Shown here piece by piece: positions 25,126 through 33,980 of a DNA stretch of 37,159 nucleotides. Position numbers and translations under genes: made by a program. Under the pieces are notes generated by a model. That model worked only from the letters and a program-made list of their open reading frames with translations. It did not search any database and was not told the origin of the DNA. The stretch is from contig JAOPVP010000029.1 in NCBI GenBank assembly GCA_025966135.1, positions 1 through 37,159 on the forward strand, given 5' to 3'. Position 1 is the stretch's first letter; each line of letters opens with the position of its first letter. This DNA is from Frankiales bacterium. GTDB taxonomy: Bacteria > Actinomycetota > Actinomycetes > Mycobacteriales > SCTD01.

Positions 25126-27030
25126 ATGTCAGGAACCACCGAGCTGCTCAAGCGGCTTTTCATCGGCCGCGCCATCCCGAGCAACCGGATGGGCGAAACG
25201 CTCCTGCCCAAGAAGATCGCGCTGGCGGTGTTCTGCTCCGACCCCATCTCCTCGGTCGCGTACGCCACCGAGCAGATCCTCCTGGTACTCGGCACCGCCG
25301 GAGCCGCCTCCTACCTGGGACTGGCTGCGCCCATCGCCGCGGGGGTCGCGCTGCTGCTCGCCATTGTCGTCGCGTCGTACCGCCAGACCTGCTTCGCCTA
25401 CCCCACTGGTGGCGGCGCCTACATCGTCAGCAAGGACAATCTCGGCGAAACGGCCGCCCTGACTGCCGCAGCGGCACTCCTCGTCGACTACGTGATGACG
25501 GTGGCCGTCTCCGTCGTCTCCGGCGTCGTGGCCATCACCTCTGCCATCACCTCCCTCGCGCCGGACGCAGTCGAGCTGTCAGTAGCAGCCGTGGTGCTGC
25601 TGGCTCTTGTGAACCTGCGCGGCGTCAAGGAGTCCGGCACAGCGTTCGCCTTCCCGACGTACGCCTTCATCCTCCTGACCTTCCTGCTCCTTGCCACCGG
25701 TGTTTACCGCGCCTTGACGAGCGGCGTCCCCGAAGCGCCCAGCGCCCACCTGACCTTGCAGCGAACCGCCCATGTCGGTGCGGTGTACACGGTGCTGCTC
25801 TGCCTGCGCGCCTTCGCCAGCGGCTGTACCGCCCTCACGGGCGTCGAGGCCATCAGCAACGGCGTACCCGCCTTCAAAGCACCCAAGGCCAAGAACGCTG
25901 CGGCGACGCTGGTCATCATGGGCGCCCTGGCCATCTCCATGTTCTCTGGCATCACCGCCCTCGCGATCGCCACGCACGCTCGCGCCTACCCCAACGGCAA
26001 CCCGTCGGTCATCAGCCAGATCGCCGAGGGAGTGTGGGGTCGGTCCCTGTTGTACTACGCCTTCCAGGCGGCCACGGCCGGCATCCTCATCCTGGCGGCC
26101 AACACCGCGTTCAACGGGTTCCCGACCCTGGCCTCGATCCTGGCTCGAGACCGGTACCTCCCGCGCCAGCTCCACAACCGCGGCGACCGTCTCGCCTTCA
26201 GCAACGGGATCGTGCTCCTGGCCGCCATCTCGGTCGCCCTGATCATCGGCTTCAACGCCAACATCGAGAAGCTCATCCAGCTCTACATCATCGGCGTCTT
26301 CACCTCCTTCACGCTGTCCCAGTACGGCATGGTCCGGCACTGGAACAAGGAGCTCTCGCACACCACCGACCCCGCCCGTCGAACCTCGATCCGCCGTTCC
26401 CAGGCCATCAACGCCACCGGCGCAGCGGTGACCGGCCTTGTTCTCATCATCGTGGTCCGCTACAAGTTCCTCGCGGGCGCCTACCTTGCGATCGCGGCGA
26501 TGATCGTCCTCTTCTTCGTCATGCGCGCCGTCCGGCGCCACTACGACGCGGTGGCCAACGAGCTCAAACCGCCTCCTGGCGGTGTGCCGTTGCCCAGCCG
26601 CAACCACGCCGTCGTTCTCGTGTCGAAGATGCACGCCCCCGCGCTGCGAGCGTTGGCCTACGCGAAGGCAACCCGCCCCCATGACCTCACGGCGCTGACG
26701 GTCTCCGTCGACGACCAAGAGACTCAACAGCTCGTCGAGGAGTGGGACGCGCGCGGCCTGAGCGTGCCACTGACGATCATCTCCTCGCCCTACCGTGAGA
26801 TCACCCGGCCTGTCCTGGACTACGTCGACCGCATCCGACGGGAGAGCCCACGAGACGTCGTCACGGTCTACATCCCCGAGTACGTCGTCGGGCGCTGGTG
26901 GGAGCAGCTCCTCCACAACCAATCCGCCCTGCGCCTCAAGGGCCGCCTGCTCTACAAACCTGGCGTCATGGTCACCTCGGTCCCGTACCAGCTTGAGTCC
27001 TCCGAGCGAGCCCCCGAGTCGGTCTGGTAG
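25126..27030 (+). CDS. KimA-like APC-family transporter, probably for potassium
   Basis: I start at ATG 25126, preceded by AGGAG; an ATG at 25111 would add five residues. The 634-aa protein has an N-terminal motif close to KimA (formerly YdaO) of Bacillus subtilis: MGETLLPKKIALAVFCSDPISSVAYATEQIL, read in two blocks, then YPTGGGAYIVSKDNLG and about 12 membrane spans to residue 470. A cytoplasmic C-terminal domain of about 160 residues follows, with VLVSKMHAPALRALAYAKATRP and DVVTVYIPEYVVGRWWEQLLHNQSALRLKGRLL, as in KimA. KimA is a high-affinity proton/potassium symporter inhibited by c-di-AMP. The position beside kdp supports a potassium role. Many database entries call relatives amino-acid permeases, so direct proof is lacking. 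Confidence 0.8.
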   Translation: MSGTTELLKRLFIGRAIPSNRMGETLLPKKIALAVFCSDPISSVAYATEQILLVLGTAGAASYLGLAAPIAAGVALLLAIVVASYRQTCFAYPTGGGAYIVSKDNLGETAALTAAAALLVDYVMTVAVSVVSGVVAITSAITSLAPDAVELSVAAVVLLALVNLRGVKESGTAFAFPTYAFILLTFLLLATGVYRALTSGVPEAPSAHLTLQRTAHVGAVYTVLLCLRAFASGCTALTGVEAISNGVPAFKAPKAKNAAATLVIMGALAISMFSGITALAIATHARAYPNGNPSVISQIAEGVWGRSLLYYAFQAATAGILILAANTAFNGFPTLASILARDRYLPRQLHNRGDRLAFSNGIVLLAAISVALIIGFNANIEKLIQLYIIGVFTSFTLSQYGMVRHWNKELSHTTDPARRTSIRRSQAINATGAAVTGLVLIIVVRYKFLAGAYLAIAAMIVLFFVMRAVRRHYDAVANELKPPPGGVPLPSRNHAVVLVSKMHAPALRALAYAKATRPHDLTALTVSVDDQETQQLVEEWDARGLSVPLTIISSPYREITRPVLDYVDRIRRESPRDVVTVYIPEYVVGRWWEQLLHNQSALRLKGRLLYKPGVMVTSVPYQLESSERAPESVW

Positions 27031-27158
27031 TTGCCCTTCCACACACTGCGCTGGGGGAGGACGTTGCCTGCTCAGGTTCTCGTCAGGAACCGGGGAAGCG
27101 AGCAGTCACGCGGGTCGTTGGAGTGGATGTCGCATGCCCCTGACGAAGGAAGACTCTC

Positions 27159-27998
27159 GTGCCCGTCTCGATCGACGCCGCTCTCGATGAAGCCACCGCC
27201 CAGGCAACTCACAAGGCCGTGCTCCTCAGAAGACCCCTCGGCTACGCGCTTCAGGCCGCCTTGGCCGGCGCGTTCGTCGGTGTCGCCGTGGTGCTGCTCG
27301 CCAGCGTCGCCGGCCCGCTGGCCGCAACGTCGTCGCCCTTCTTGAAGCTCGTCGAGGGCGGCGTGTTCGGCATCGCCCTGACCCTCGTGGTGTTCGCCGG
27401 GGCCGAGCTGTTCACGGGGAACAACATGGTCATGCTGATCGGCTGGCTCCGCGGTGGTGTGAGTGGCCGTGAGGCCGTCCTGGTCAACCTGGCCGCGCTC
27501 GTCGGCAACTTCGTCGGAGCGGTGCTGTTCGCGGCGATGGTGCACGCCTCTGGCGTCCTGGACACGGTCGCCAAGGCGGGCGGCAGGCCCGCGGGCGACG
27601 GGATCATCGCCACCATCGTCACTGGCAAGATGCACGCGTCCGACGGGCAGCTGTTCTGGCGGGCCGTCCTGTGCAACATGCTGGTCTGCCTCGGAGTGTG
27701 GATGGCGTACCGCACGAAGAACGACACCGCCAAGCTGGTCGTCCTGTTCTGGGCGCTGCTGGCGTTCGTCGCGAGCGGCTTCGAGCACTCGGTCGCGAAC
27801 ATGACGATCTTCTCGCTCGCGATCATGCATCACGACGCGACGTGGGGCGACCTGTTCCACAACCTCCTGTTCACGGTGCCCGGGAACGCTGTGGGAGGTG
27901 CGCTGGTCGTCGGATTGCCGTACCTGCTGAGTGTGGGGTCGAGGCGTCGCGGCCCTGTGACCGAACCGGATGAGGCTCGGGAAGTGGCTCTCGTCTAA
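27159..27998 (+). CDS. Formate/nitrite transporter (FNT) family channel
   Basis: The 279-aa protein starts at GTG 27159 behind GGAAG. It has six membrane spans and the FNT landmarks: the LVEGGVFGIALTLVVFAGAELFTGNNM region (read in two blocks; Omega loop), then VLVNLAALVGNFVGAVLF, and the central histidine His210 in SGFEHSVANMTIF that protonates anions in the pore. FNT channels pass formate, nitrite, hydrosulfide or lactate as pentamers. No formate or nitrite metabolism genes lie nearby. It is 128 bp after the KimA-like gene and may have its own promoter. Confidence 0.9.
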   Translation: MPVSIDAALDEATAQATHKAVLLRRPLGYALQAALAGAFVGVAVVLLASVAGPLAATSSPFLKLVEGGVFGIALTLVVFAGAELFTGNNMVMLIGWLRGGVSGREAVLVNLAALVGNFVGAVLFAAMVHASGVLDTVAKAGGRPAGDGIIATIVTGKMHASDGQLFWRAVLCNMLVCLGVWMAYRTKNDTAKLVVLFWALLAFVASGFEHSVANMTIFSLAIMHHDATWGDLFHNLLFTVPGNAVGGALVVGLPYLLSVGSRRRGPVTEPDEAREVALV

Positions 27999-28120
27999 GA
28001 CGGGCCAGCCGCACCGTCGCTTGCCGTTCGGGAGGACGCCGCAGAACGTTCCCCTGCCGCCTGCTTCCGGTTCGTGCCCGGTTATCCCTTTCGTGGCGCG
28101 GCGTCCGTACGGTCCGAACC

Positions 28121-28143
28121 GGTCGCGGCACCGGGCCGCGACC
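28121..28143 (+). other. 9-bp stem hairpin in the leader of the first beta-propeller/phosphoesterase gene
   Basis: GGTCGCGGC and GCCGCGACC form a perfect stem around a 5-nt loop, ending 21 bp before the GTG start and just before the GGAAGG site. It could end the FNT transcript or shape the leader of the next gene; no T-run follows. Confidence 0.5.
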
Positions 28144-28164
28144 GCGACGGAAGGCAAACTGATA

Positions 28165-30636
28165 GTGAGGACACGCTCACAAACCTTGATCCGCGGCGTG
28201 GGTGTCGGGGCGACGTTCAGCTTGGCGCTCGGCGCCGCGAGCGCCTTCGGCGCAAGCGCGCCCGCCACGGTGGGCCCGCGCTCGGACGGCACGGCCGTGG
28301 CCGCCACCGGGCATCGCATCACGCCCGTGGGGCGGCAGACAGCCCTGGGTGACCTGCCGCTCGCCCAGGAGCTGTCGCCCGACGGGCGCACGCTCCTGGT
28401 CAGTAACGACGGGCAGGGCACGCAGTCGCTGCAGATGGTCGACGTGGCCAGCGGCCACGTCGTCCAGACGCTGCCCTACAGCGCCCCCAAGTCCCTGTTC
28501 GTCGGCCTCGCCTTCAGCCCCGACGGCAAGACGGCCTACGCCAGCGGCGGTGGTGACCAGAAGGTTCACCGCTACGTCGTCAATGGTCAGCAGCTCACCG
28601 AGCAAGCTTCGCTGAGCCTGCCGACGACCTCCCCGACAGGCGCGAAGATCAACGCCTTCCCTGCGGGGCTCGCGGTCACCCCCGACGGCTCTCGGCTGGT
28701 CGTCGCGGACCACCTTGCCGACGCGGTCAGCGTCTTCGATCTTGCGACCGGAGCCGTGCAGACCACCGCGGTCGGCCACGCGCCACGCAGCGTCACCCTC
28801 AGCAGTGACGGGCGGACCGCCTGGGTCACCGACCAGGGCGCTGACACGGTGTCGGTGCTCGACGTGAGCGGCGCGACCCCCGTGCTCACAGGCAGTACGA
28901 CGGTCGGCACCCACCCGGTCGCCGCCGCCCTCGACCCCGCCGCCCACCGCCTCTACGTCGCCAACGCCGAGAGCGACGAGGTCAGCGTGCTCGACGCGCA
29001 GACGTCCCACGTGCTGGCAACGTGGAACCTGGCGCCGTACAAGGGAGCGCAGATCGGGGTGAACCCGAGCGACCTCGCGCTGTCGCAAGATGGCTCCACG
29101 CTCTACGTCACTGGCGCAGGCAACGATGACGTCGTCGCCGTCGACACCAGGAAGGGAAAGATCACCGGCGCCGTCCCGACCGGGTGGTATCCCAGCGCCA
29201 TCACGGTGGCCGGCAACCGCCTACTCGTGGCCAACGCCAAGGGCCTCGGCGCAGGACCGAACAACGGAACCGGCTACCCGAACCCGACCTCGACGACGTC
29301 GACCAGCCCCGCGCAGTACGCCGGCTCCATGATCGTGGGAACGCTTTCAAGCGTGCCGCTGCCGCTGTCAGCCGAGGAGCTCGCCCACGGCAGCACGCAG
29401 GTCGCGGCGAACAACAACTTCGACGCGGCCAAGGCCAGGCAGGCGAAGAGTTCTCCCATCAAGCATGTCATCTACGTCGTGCAGGAGAACCGCACGTTCG
29501 ACCAGATGTTCGGCTCCCTGGGCAAGGGCAACGGAGACCCGTCGCTCAACCTGTTCGGCGACGAGTCGGCACCCAACTCGCGTGCGCTGCAGAAGCAGTA
29601 CCTCACGGTCGACAACTTCTATGCCGACGCCGAGGTCAGCGCGCAGGGCTGGAACTGGACCACCGCTGCCGGCTCGCCGCTGTACGCCGAGTCGCTCTGG
29701 CCGTCGAACTACTCCGGCCGTGGCGCCCCCTACCCGTCAGAGAACGGGGACCCGGCCATCGCCCCCAACCGCAACCCAAAGGACGCGTATCTCTGGGACC
29801 ACCTCGCCGACAAGGGCGTCTCGTTCCGCAACTACGGGTTCTACGTCAACAGCGACGCTGCTGGCGTCAACACGGCGTACGACCCTGTCCTCAACAGCAA
29901 CACCGACCACGCCTTCCGCGGCTTCGACCTGTCGTGCCCGAACAACAGCGACACCTTCAAGCCGCTCGCGACCAACTGCGGAACGCCGCGCTTCGACGCC
30001 TGGAAGACCGAGTTCGACGGTTACGTGTCCCGGGGCGACCTGCCGACGGTCGAACTGGTCCGCCTCCCGAACGACCACACAGCCGGCACCCGTGCAGGCT
30101 CGCCGACCCCTCGCGCGTACGTTGCCGACAACGACCTGGCCCTCGGCCGCCTCGTCGACGCGGTGACGCACTCGCGCTACGGCAAGGACACGGCCATCCT
30201 GGTCACCGAGGACGACGCGCAGAACGGGCCTGACCACGTCGACGCGCACCGTACGGTGGCCCAGGTCATCAGCCCCTACACCCGTACCGGCGCGGTGGAC
30301 TCGACGCTGTACACCACCGCCTCCATGGTGCGGACCGTGGAGGACATCGTCGGGATCGGCCCGCTCACGCAGTTCGACGCGCAGGCGACGCCCATGACTG
30401 GCACGTTCACCTCTGAGCCGGACCTCGCTCCGTACACCGCAGTGCGTCCTTCCGAGGCGGGCACGGCGACCAACTCGCCGTCTGCGCCGATGGCGGCCAT
30501 CTCTGCGCGCCAACCCCTCACCAAGGCGGATCGGATCGACGAGCAGACCTTCAACGAGTCGATCTGGAAGAGCATCAAGGGAGCCAACTCGACGATGCCC
30601 GCGCCGCGCTACACCACCGGCGGCCCTGCGGACTAG
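28165..30636 (+). CDS. Secreted YncE-like beta-propeller/phosphoesterase fusion, copy 1
   Basis: I start at GTG 28165 behind GGAAGG (823 aa); the frame is open further upstream but without a signal sequence. MRTRSQTLIRGVGVGATFSLALGAASAFGASA, read in two blocks, is a Sec signal peptide. Residues about 50-400 hold YVTN-type propeller blades (SDGRTAWVTDQGADTVSVLD, PAAHRLYVANAESDEVSVLD, QDGSTLYVTGAGNDDVVAVD). From Ser430 a PF04185 phosphoesterase domain follows: SPIKHVIYVVQENRTFDQMFG, DNFYADAEVSAQGWNW, LPTVELVRLPNDHTAG, ILVTEDDAQNGPDHVDAHR. These contain the nucleophile/metal residues of the acid phosphatase and phospholipase C group. It would act outside the cell on phosphate esters; the target is unknown. 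A paralogue follows directly. Confidence 0.88.
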   Translation: MRTRSQTLIRGVGVGATFSLALGAASAFGASAPATVGPRSDGTAVAATGHRITPVGRQTALGDLPLAQELSPDGRTLLVSNDGQGTQSLQMVDVASGHVVQTLPYSAPKSLFVGLAFSPDGKTAYASGGGDQKVHRYVVNGQQLTEQASLSLPTTSPTGAKINAFPAGLAVTPDGSRLVVADHLADAVSVFDLATGAVQTTAVGHAPRSVTLSSDGRTAWVTDQGADTVSVLDVSGATPVLTGSTTVGTHPVAAALDPAAHRLYVANAESDEVSVLDAQTSHVLATWNLAPYKGAQIGVNPSDLALSQDGSTLYVTGAGNDDVVAVDTRKGKITGAVPTGWYPSAITVAGNRLLVANAKGLGAGPNNGTGYPNPTSTTSTSPAQYAGSMIVGTLSSVPLPLSAEELAHGSTQVAANNNFDAAKARQAKSSPIKHVIYVVQENRTFDQMFGSLGKGNGDPSLNLFGDESAPNSRALQKQYLTVDNFYADAEVSAQGWNWTTAAGSPLYAESLWPSNYSGRGAPYPSENGDPAIAPNRNPKDAYLWDHLADKGVSFRNYGFYVNSDAAGVNTAYDPVLNSNTDHAFRGFDLSCPNNSDTFKPLATNCGTPRFDAWKTEFDGYVSRGDLPTVELVRLPNDHTAGTRAGSPTPRAYVADNDLALGRLVDAVTHSRYGKDTAILVTEDDAQNGPDHVDAHRTVAQVISPYTRTGAVDSTLYTTASMVRTVEDIVGIGPLTQFDAQATPMTGTFTSEPDLAPYTAVRPSEAGTATNSPSAPMAAISARQPLTKADRIDEQTFNESIWKSIKGANSTMPAPRYTTGGPAD

Positions 30637-30673
30637 CGAGTCTGTCTGACCTCCCGCAGCCGCGTGGCTGCGC

Positions 30674-30716
30674 GCCGGCCCGCACCCTGTCCTGGGTGCG
30701 GGCCGGCTTCCTTCTC
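30674..30716 (+). terminator. Rho-independent terminator after phosphoesterase copy 1
   Basis: A perfect 14-bp stem (30674-30687 and 30694-30707) with a 6-nt loop is followed by TTCCTTCTC. It lies 38 bp after the stop codon and separates the two paralogous genes. Confidence 0.88.
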
Positions 30717-30894
30717 ACGGCGCGAAGCGCTCCCCCGCCGGACGCGGTACGCCGTCAGGCCGCGTTCTCCTGCCTGGAACCGCCGTGACGACGGTCATGG
30801 GACACCTGTGCCGCTGTCCACCGGTTGGTTACCCGTCGTTCACGGCGCGCAGCCACGTTGGGTGCACCCGAGCACGTGACTTTTTGGAGAACCA

Positions 30895-33549
30895 GTGCCA
30901 CGCACCCGGACTGTCCTTGCACTTGCCGTCTGCACCGGCCTCACGCTCATCGCCATCCCCGCACTGGCCGGTGGCCCGGCGAAGCCGTTGCCACATGTGT
31001 CCCGGACCAGCCCGACAGGCATGTACGCCGAGGGCGCGTCCCTCGTCAGCGGCCGGCTGGTCAACCCGGTCGGGACACGGACCACGCTCGCGCCGTTTCC
31101 GGTGAGCCTCGTCGTGAGCCCCGACAAGCGGACGGGCGTCGTCGTCAACAGCGGTCAGGGTGAAGGACGTGCCGAGCAGGGCGACCAGTCCCTGCAGGTC
31201 GTGGACCTCGGGTCGGGCAAGGTTGTCCAGACCGTCCGGGACCACCTGGTGGGGCAGGACACCTTCTACAACGCCGGACTGGCGTTCCGCGCTGATGGCA
31301 AGCGGCTGTTCGCCACCGGCGGGGGCAACGACACGGTCTACGACTACGCCGTCAACGGCCAGCAGCTGACCTTGAAGCACCGCTGGAAGAGCTCCGCGAA
31401 GTCCGGTGCACCGTCGATCCCAGGCGGGCAGGCAGGCAACGGGATCCCTCACAGCGCCCCGCTCGCCGGTGACGTGGCTGCGTTCAGCCGCGGCCTCGCG
31501 TTGGTCCCCGATGGCTCGAGCGTCGTCGTCACCAACGAGCAGGGTTCCACCGTGGCCGGACTGTCGACCGCCGACGGGCACCTGCTGTGGGAGACCACCT
31601 TGGCCGGTGCCGGACAGGCGGGAGGCGCCTACCCCGGCGCGGTCACCATCAGCGGCTCGACGGCACTCGTCACCGCTCAGGGCCTCAACAGCGTTGCCCT
31701 CCTCGACACCGCCACGGGAGCGCTCAAGGGCCTCGTCCCGGTGGGCGACCACCCGGTGAGCGTGACGGTGACGCAGGACGGAAGGCAGGCCTGGGTCGCG
31801 AACGCCAACGACGACTCGGTCTCCGTGCTTGACCTCACGGCGACCCCGGTCACCCAGGTGGCGCAGTACGCCACCCACCTGGTCCCAGGTGAGGCCAACG
31901 GCTCGACGCCGGATGCGATCGCCGTGGATAGCGACCGGGCCTACGTGGCGCTCGCCGGTGACAACGCGGTGCAGGTCATGCAGCGCTCCGACGGCAAGGT
32001 CCTCGGGTCGATCCCGACCGGTGCCTACCCCACCGCCGTCGCTGTCGTGGGGCGCCAGCTCCTGACCGCTGCAGCGAAGGGGCTGGGATCTGTCCCTGTC
32101 ACCAACCGCAACCAGTACGACGGCAACGACATGTTCGGCCTGCTCAGCCTGCTGCCCCTGCCCGCAGACCTGTCCACGCTGACGCGGAAGGCACGCGCCT
32201 ACCTGCTGCACCCGACGACAGCGAACGCCCTACGGCCCAAGGGCTCCCCCATCCCGGACGAGTCACACAAGGGCCAGAGCCCGATCAAGCACGTCGTGAT
32301 GGTGGTTCGTGAGAACCGCACCTTCGACCAGGTCTTCGGCGACCTCCAGACGAAGGGGGCCGACGCGGATCCGCGGTTCCTGGAGTTCGGTCTCAAGGAC
32401 AGGAACGGCAAGACCGTCACGCCGAACGCACACGCGTTGGCGACCCGGTTCGGCCTCTCGCAGAACTTCTACAGCGACGGCGAAGCGAGCATCCAGGGAC
32501 ACCACTGGACTGCGGAGGGAACCTCGACCGACTACACCGAGAAGTCATGGGTGCACTACTACTCCAACCGCTACCACCCCTACGACCCGACCGCGGCGAT
32601 CGTGTATCCGCGCTGCGGTGCGGTGTTCCAGCAGCTCGCGGCGCAGGGCAAGACGTTCCGCAACTTCGGCGAGCTGGTCGGTCTGCAGGTCGCCCAGGCT
32701 CCGACGCTCAAGGCGGCGCCGCAAGCGTCCTGCGCCACTCCGGGCGGCACCTATGACCCGATCAGCGTCGCCAACTTCGACAACACCCTGGGCGCCAACC
32801 TGTCCCTCACCACGGTGTCGGACGTCGACAAGGAGGCCGAGTTCGAGCGGCAGTACGCCCCCCTGGTGGCCACCGACCAGGTCCCGCAGTTCAGCTACGT
32901 CGTTCTCGGCAACGACCACACCGACGGCACCACTGCGGGCAAGAAGACCCCGCAGGCGCACGTAGCCACCAATGATCTTGCGGTCGGCAAGCTCGTCGAC
33001 TACCTCTCCCACACCAAGCAGTGGTCCTCCACTGCGGTGTTCGTCGTCGAGGACGACAGCCAGGACGGTCTCGACCACCGCGACGGGCATCGCAACATCG
33101 CGCTGGTGGCCTCGCCGTACGTCAGGCAGGGCGCCCTCAGCACGCTGCACATCGACCAGGCCTCGGTGCTGCGCACGATGGAGCTCGTGCTCGGCCTGCA
33201 GGCGATGTCGTCGTACACCCAGTACGCAGCCGTGCCCTACGACCTGTTCTCGACCAAGCCCGACCTGACCCCGTACACAGCCATCACGCCGACCTACGAC
33301 ATGGCCGCAACCAACCCCGCGGCGACGACGGGGACCCCAGCGGTCGTCCCGCTGGACCTGTCGCAGGTGGACCTGGCCGGCCCGGTGCTCGAGGCCCAGG
33401 CGTGGCAGGCGACGCGGCCCGGCGAGCCCATGCCCAGCGCCCTGCTACGGGAGCTCGCCGCTCGCGGACGCATCAACCCGGAGGCCCTGGCGGCGTGGGC
33501 CAAAGGCGTAGCGTGCCTCTGCGATCCGCGGAGCCTCGCGCGGGACTGA
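30895..33549 (+). CDS. Secreted YncE-like beta-propeller/phosphoesterase fusion, copy 2
   Basis: The 884-aa protein starts at GTG 30895 behind GGAGA, with a signal peptide MPRTRTVLALAVC-TGLTLIAIPALAGG. Propeller blades fill about residues 60-410 (QDGRQAWVANANDDSVSVLDL, SDRAYVALAGDNAVQVMQ). The phosphoesterase domain starts at Ser462 (SPIKHVVMVVRENRTFDQVFG) and shows NFYSDGEASIQGHHW, SYVVLGNDHTDGT and VFVVEDDSQDGLDHRDGHRN, matching copy 1 in order. Compared with copy 1 it has longer propeller insertions and an extra C-terminal tail of about 80 residues (GTPAVVPLDLSQVDLAGPV onward) ending near a Cys-Leu-Cys. The separate terminator and roughly 190-bp upstream region suggest its own promoter. 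Confidence 0.88.
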   Translation: MPRTRTVLALAVCTGLTLIAIPALAGGPAKPLPHVSRTSPTGMYAEGASLVSGRLVNPVGTRTTLAPFPVSLVVSPDKRTGVVVNSGQGEGRAEQGDQSLQVVDLGSGKVVQTVRDHLVGQDTFYNAGLAFRADGKRLFATGGGNDTVYDYAVNGQQLTLKHRWKSSAKSGAPSIPGGQAGNGIPHSAPLAGDVAAFSRGLALVPDGSSVVVTNEQGSTVAGLSTADGHLLWETTLAGAGQAGGAYPGAVTISGSTALVTAQGLNSVALLDTATGALKGLVPVGDHPVSVTVTQDGRQAWVANANDDSVSVLDLTATPVTQVAQYATHLVPGEANGSTPDAIAVDSDRAYVALAGDNAVQVMQRSDGKVLGSIPTGAYPTAVAVVGRQLLTAAAKGLGSVPVTNRNQYDGNDMFGLLSLLPLPADLSTLTRKARAYLLHPTTANALRPKGSPIPDESHKGQSPIKHVVMVVRENRTFDQVFGDLQTKGADADPRFLEFGLKDRNGKTVTPNAHALATRFGLSQNFYSDGEASIQGHHWTAEGTSTDYTEKSWVHYYSNRYHPYDPTAAIVYPRCGAVFQQLAAQGKTFRNFGELVGLQVAQAPTLKAAPQASCATPGGTYDPISVANFDNTLGANLSLTTVSDVDKEAEFERQYAPLVATDQVPQFSYVVLGNDHTDGTTAGKKTPQAHVATNDLAVGKLVDYLSHTKQWSSTAVFVVEDDSQDGLDHRDGHRNIALVASPYVRQGALSTLHIDQASVLRTMELVLGLQAMSSYTQYAAVPYDLFSTKPDLTPYTAITPTYDMAATNPAATTGTPAVVPLDLSQVDLAGPVLEAQAWQATRPGEPMPSALLRELAARGRINPEALAAWAKGVACLCDPRSLARD

Positions 33550-33557
33550 GCGCCTCG

Positions 33558-33980
33558 TCAGCGCCAGCTGGTGTCGAGACAGCCATCGAACTCGGCCAGG
33601 GGGTTCGCCCGATGGGTTCCGGTGGCAGGGTCCACCAGCTCGGCGGGCTGCGCCCCTGGCGGTCCATCGGCTTTCCAGCAGCCGTCGGGCTTGAGCTGCA
33701 CCTCGAAGGACTGCGCGGAGACGGTGCCGCCGTCGACGTACTGCACCGTGCAGGTCCAATCCTCCCCTGGGCCGTCGCTGGCCGTGCCCGTGCGACGGCA
33801 CGATGCCAGTGGTCGCAGCACCCTCGCGGTCACGTCGGTGCGGCCAAGTTGGCTCTGCTGCGTGGCATAGAGGCCGCCGAAGACCTCGGCGAAGGGCGGC
33901 CCGAGCCGGGTCGGCGTCAACGGGCTGCTGCAGGCCGTTGCCGCGAGTACCAGGGCGGACAACGCGAGACCGCGCTTCAC
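33558..33980 (-). CDS. Small lipoprotein coupled to an ABC-2 exporter
   Basis: The 140-aa protein starts at GTG 33980, which overlaps the permease stop by four bases. It has a lipoprotein signal (LALSALVLAATAC, Cys17) and a small domain with FGGLYATQQSQLG, LRPLASCRRTG, DWTCTVQYVDGG, KPDGCWKADGP and FDGCLDTSWR. Four cysteines after the lipid anchor suggest two disulfides. I do not recognise the family. Tight coupling with the ABC genes suggests that it works with the exporter, for example as a binding or sensing partner outside the membrane. It ends 8 bp from the convergent phosphoesterase gene. Confidence 0.72.
   Translation of the reverse strand: MKRGLALSALVLAATACSSPLTPTRLGPPFAEVFGGLYATQQSQLGRTDVTARVLRPLASCRRTGTASDGPGEDWTCTVQYVDGGTVSAQSFEVQLKPDGCWKADGPPGAQPAELVDPATGTHRANPLAEFDGCLDTSWR

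Noticed and set aside
25579..27042. 487-aa minus-strand open frame opposite the KimA-like gene
   Set aside because: It is extremely rich in Asp, Glu, Gly, His and Arg, as expected for an antisense shadow of a membrane-protein gene; the plus strand is clearly the coding strand.
27080..27130. Possible terminator after the KimA-like gene (GGTTC/GAACC)
   Set aside because: The stem is only five base pairs with no T-run; too weak to annotate.
27999..28164. Upstream extension of the first beta-propeller/phosphoesterase frame to 27970
   Set aside because: The extension overlaps the FNT gene end and would bury the signal peptide; the GTG at 28165 with GGAAGG and an immediate signal sequence is better.
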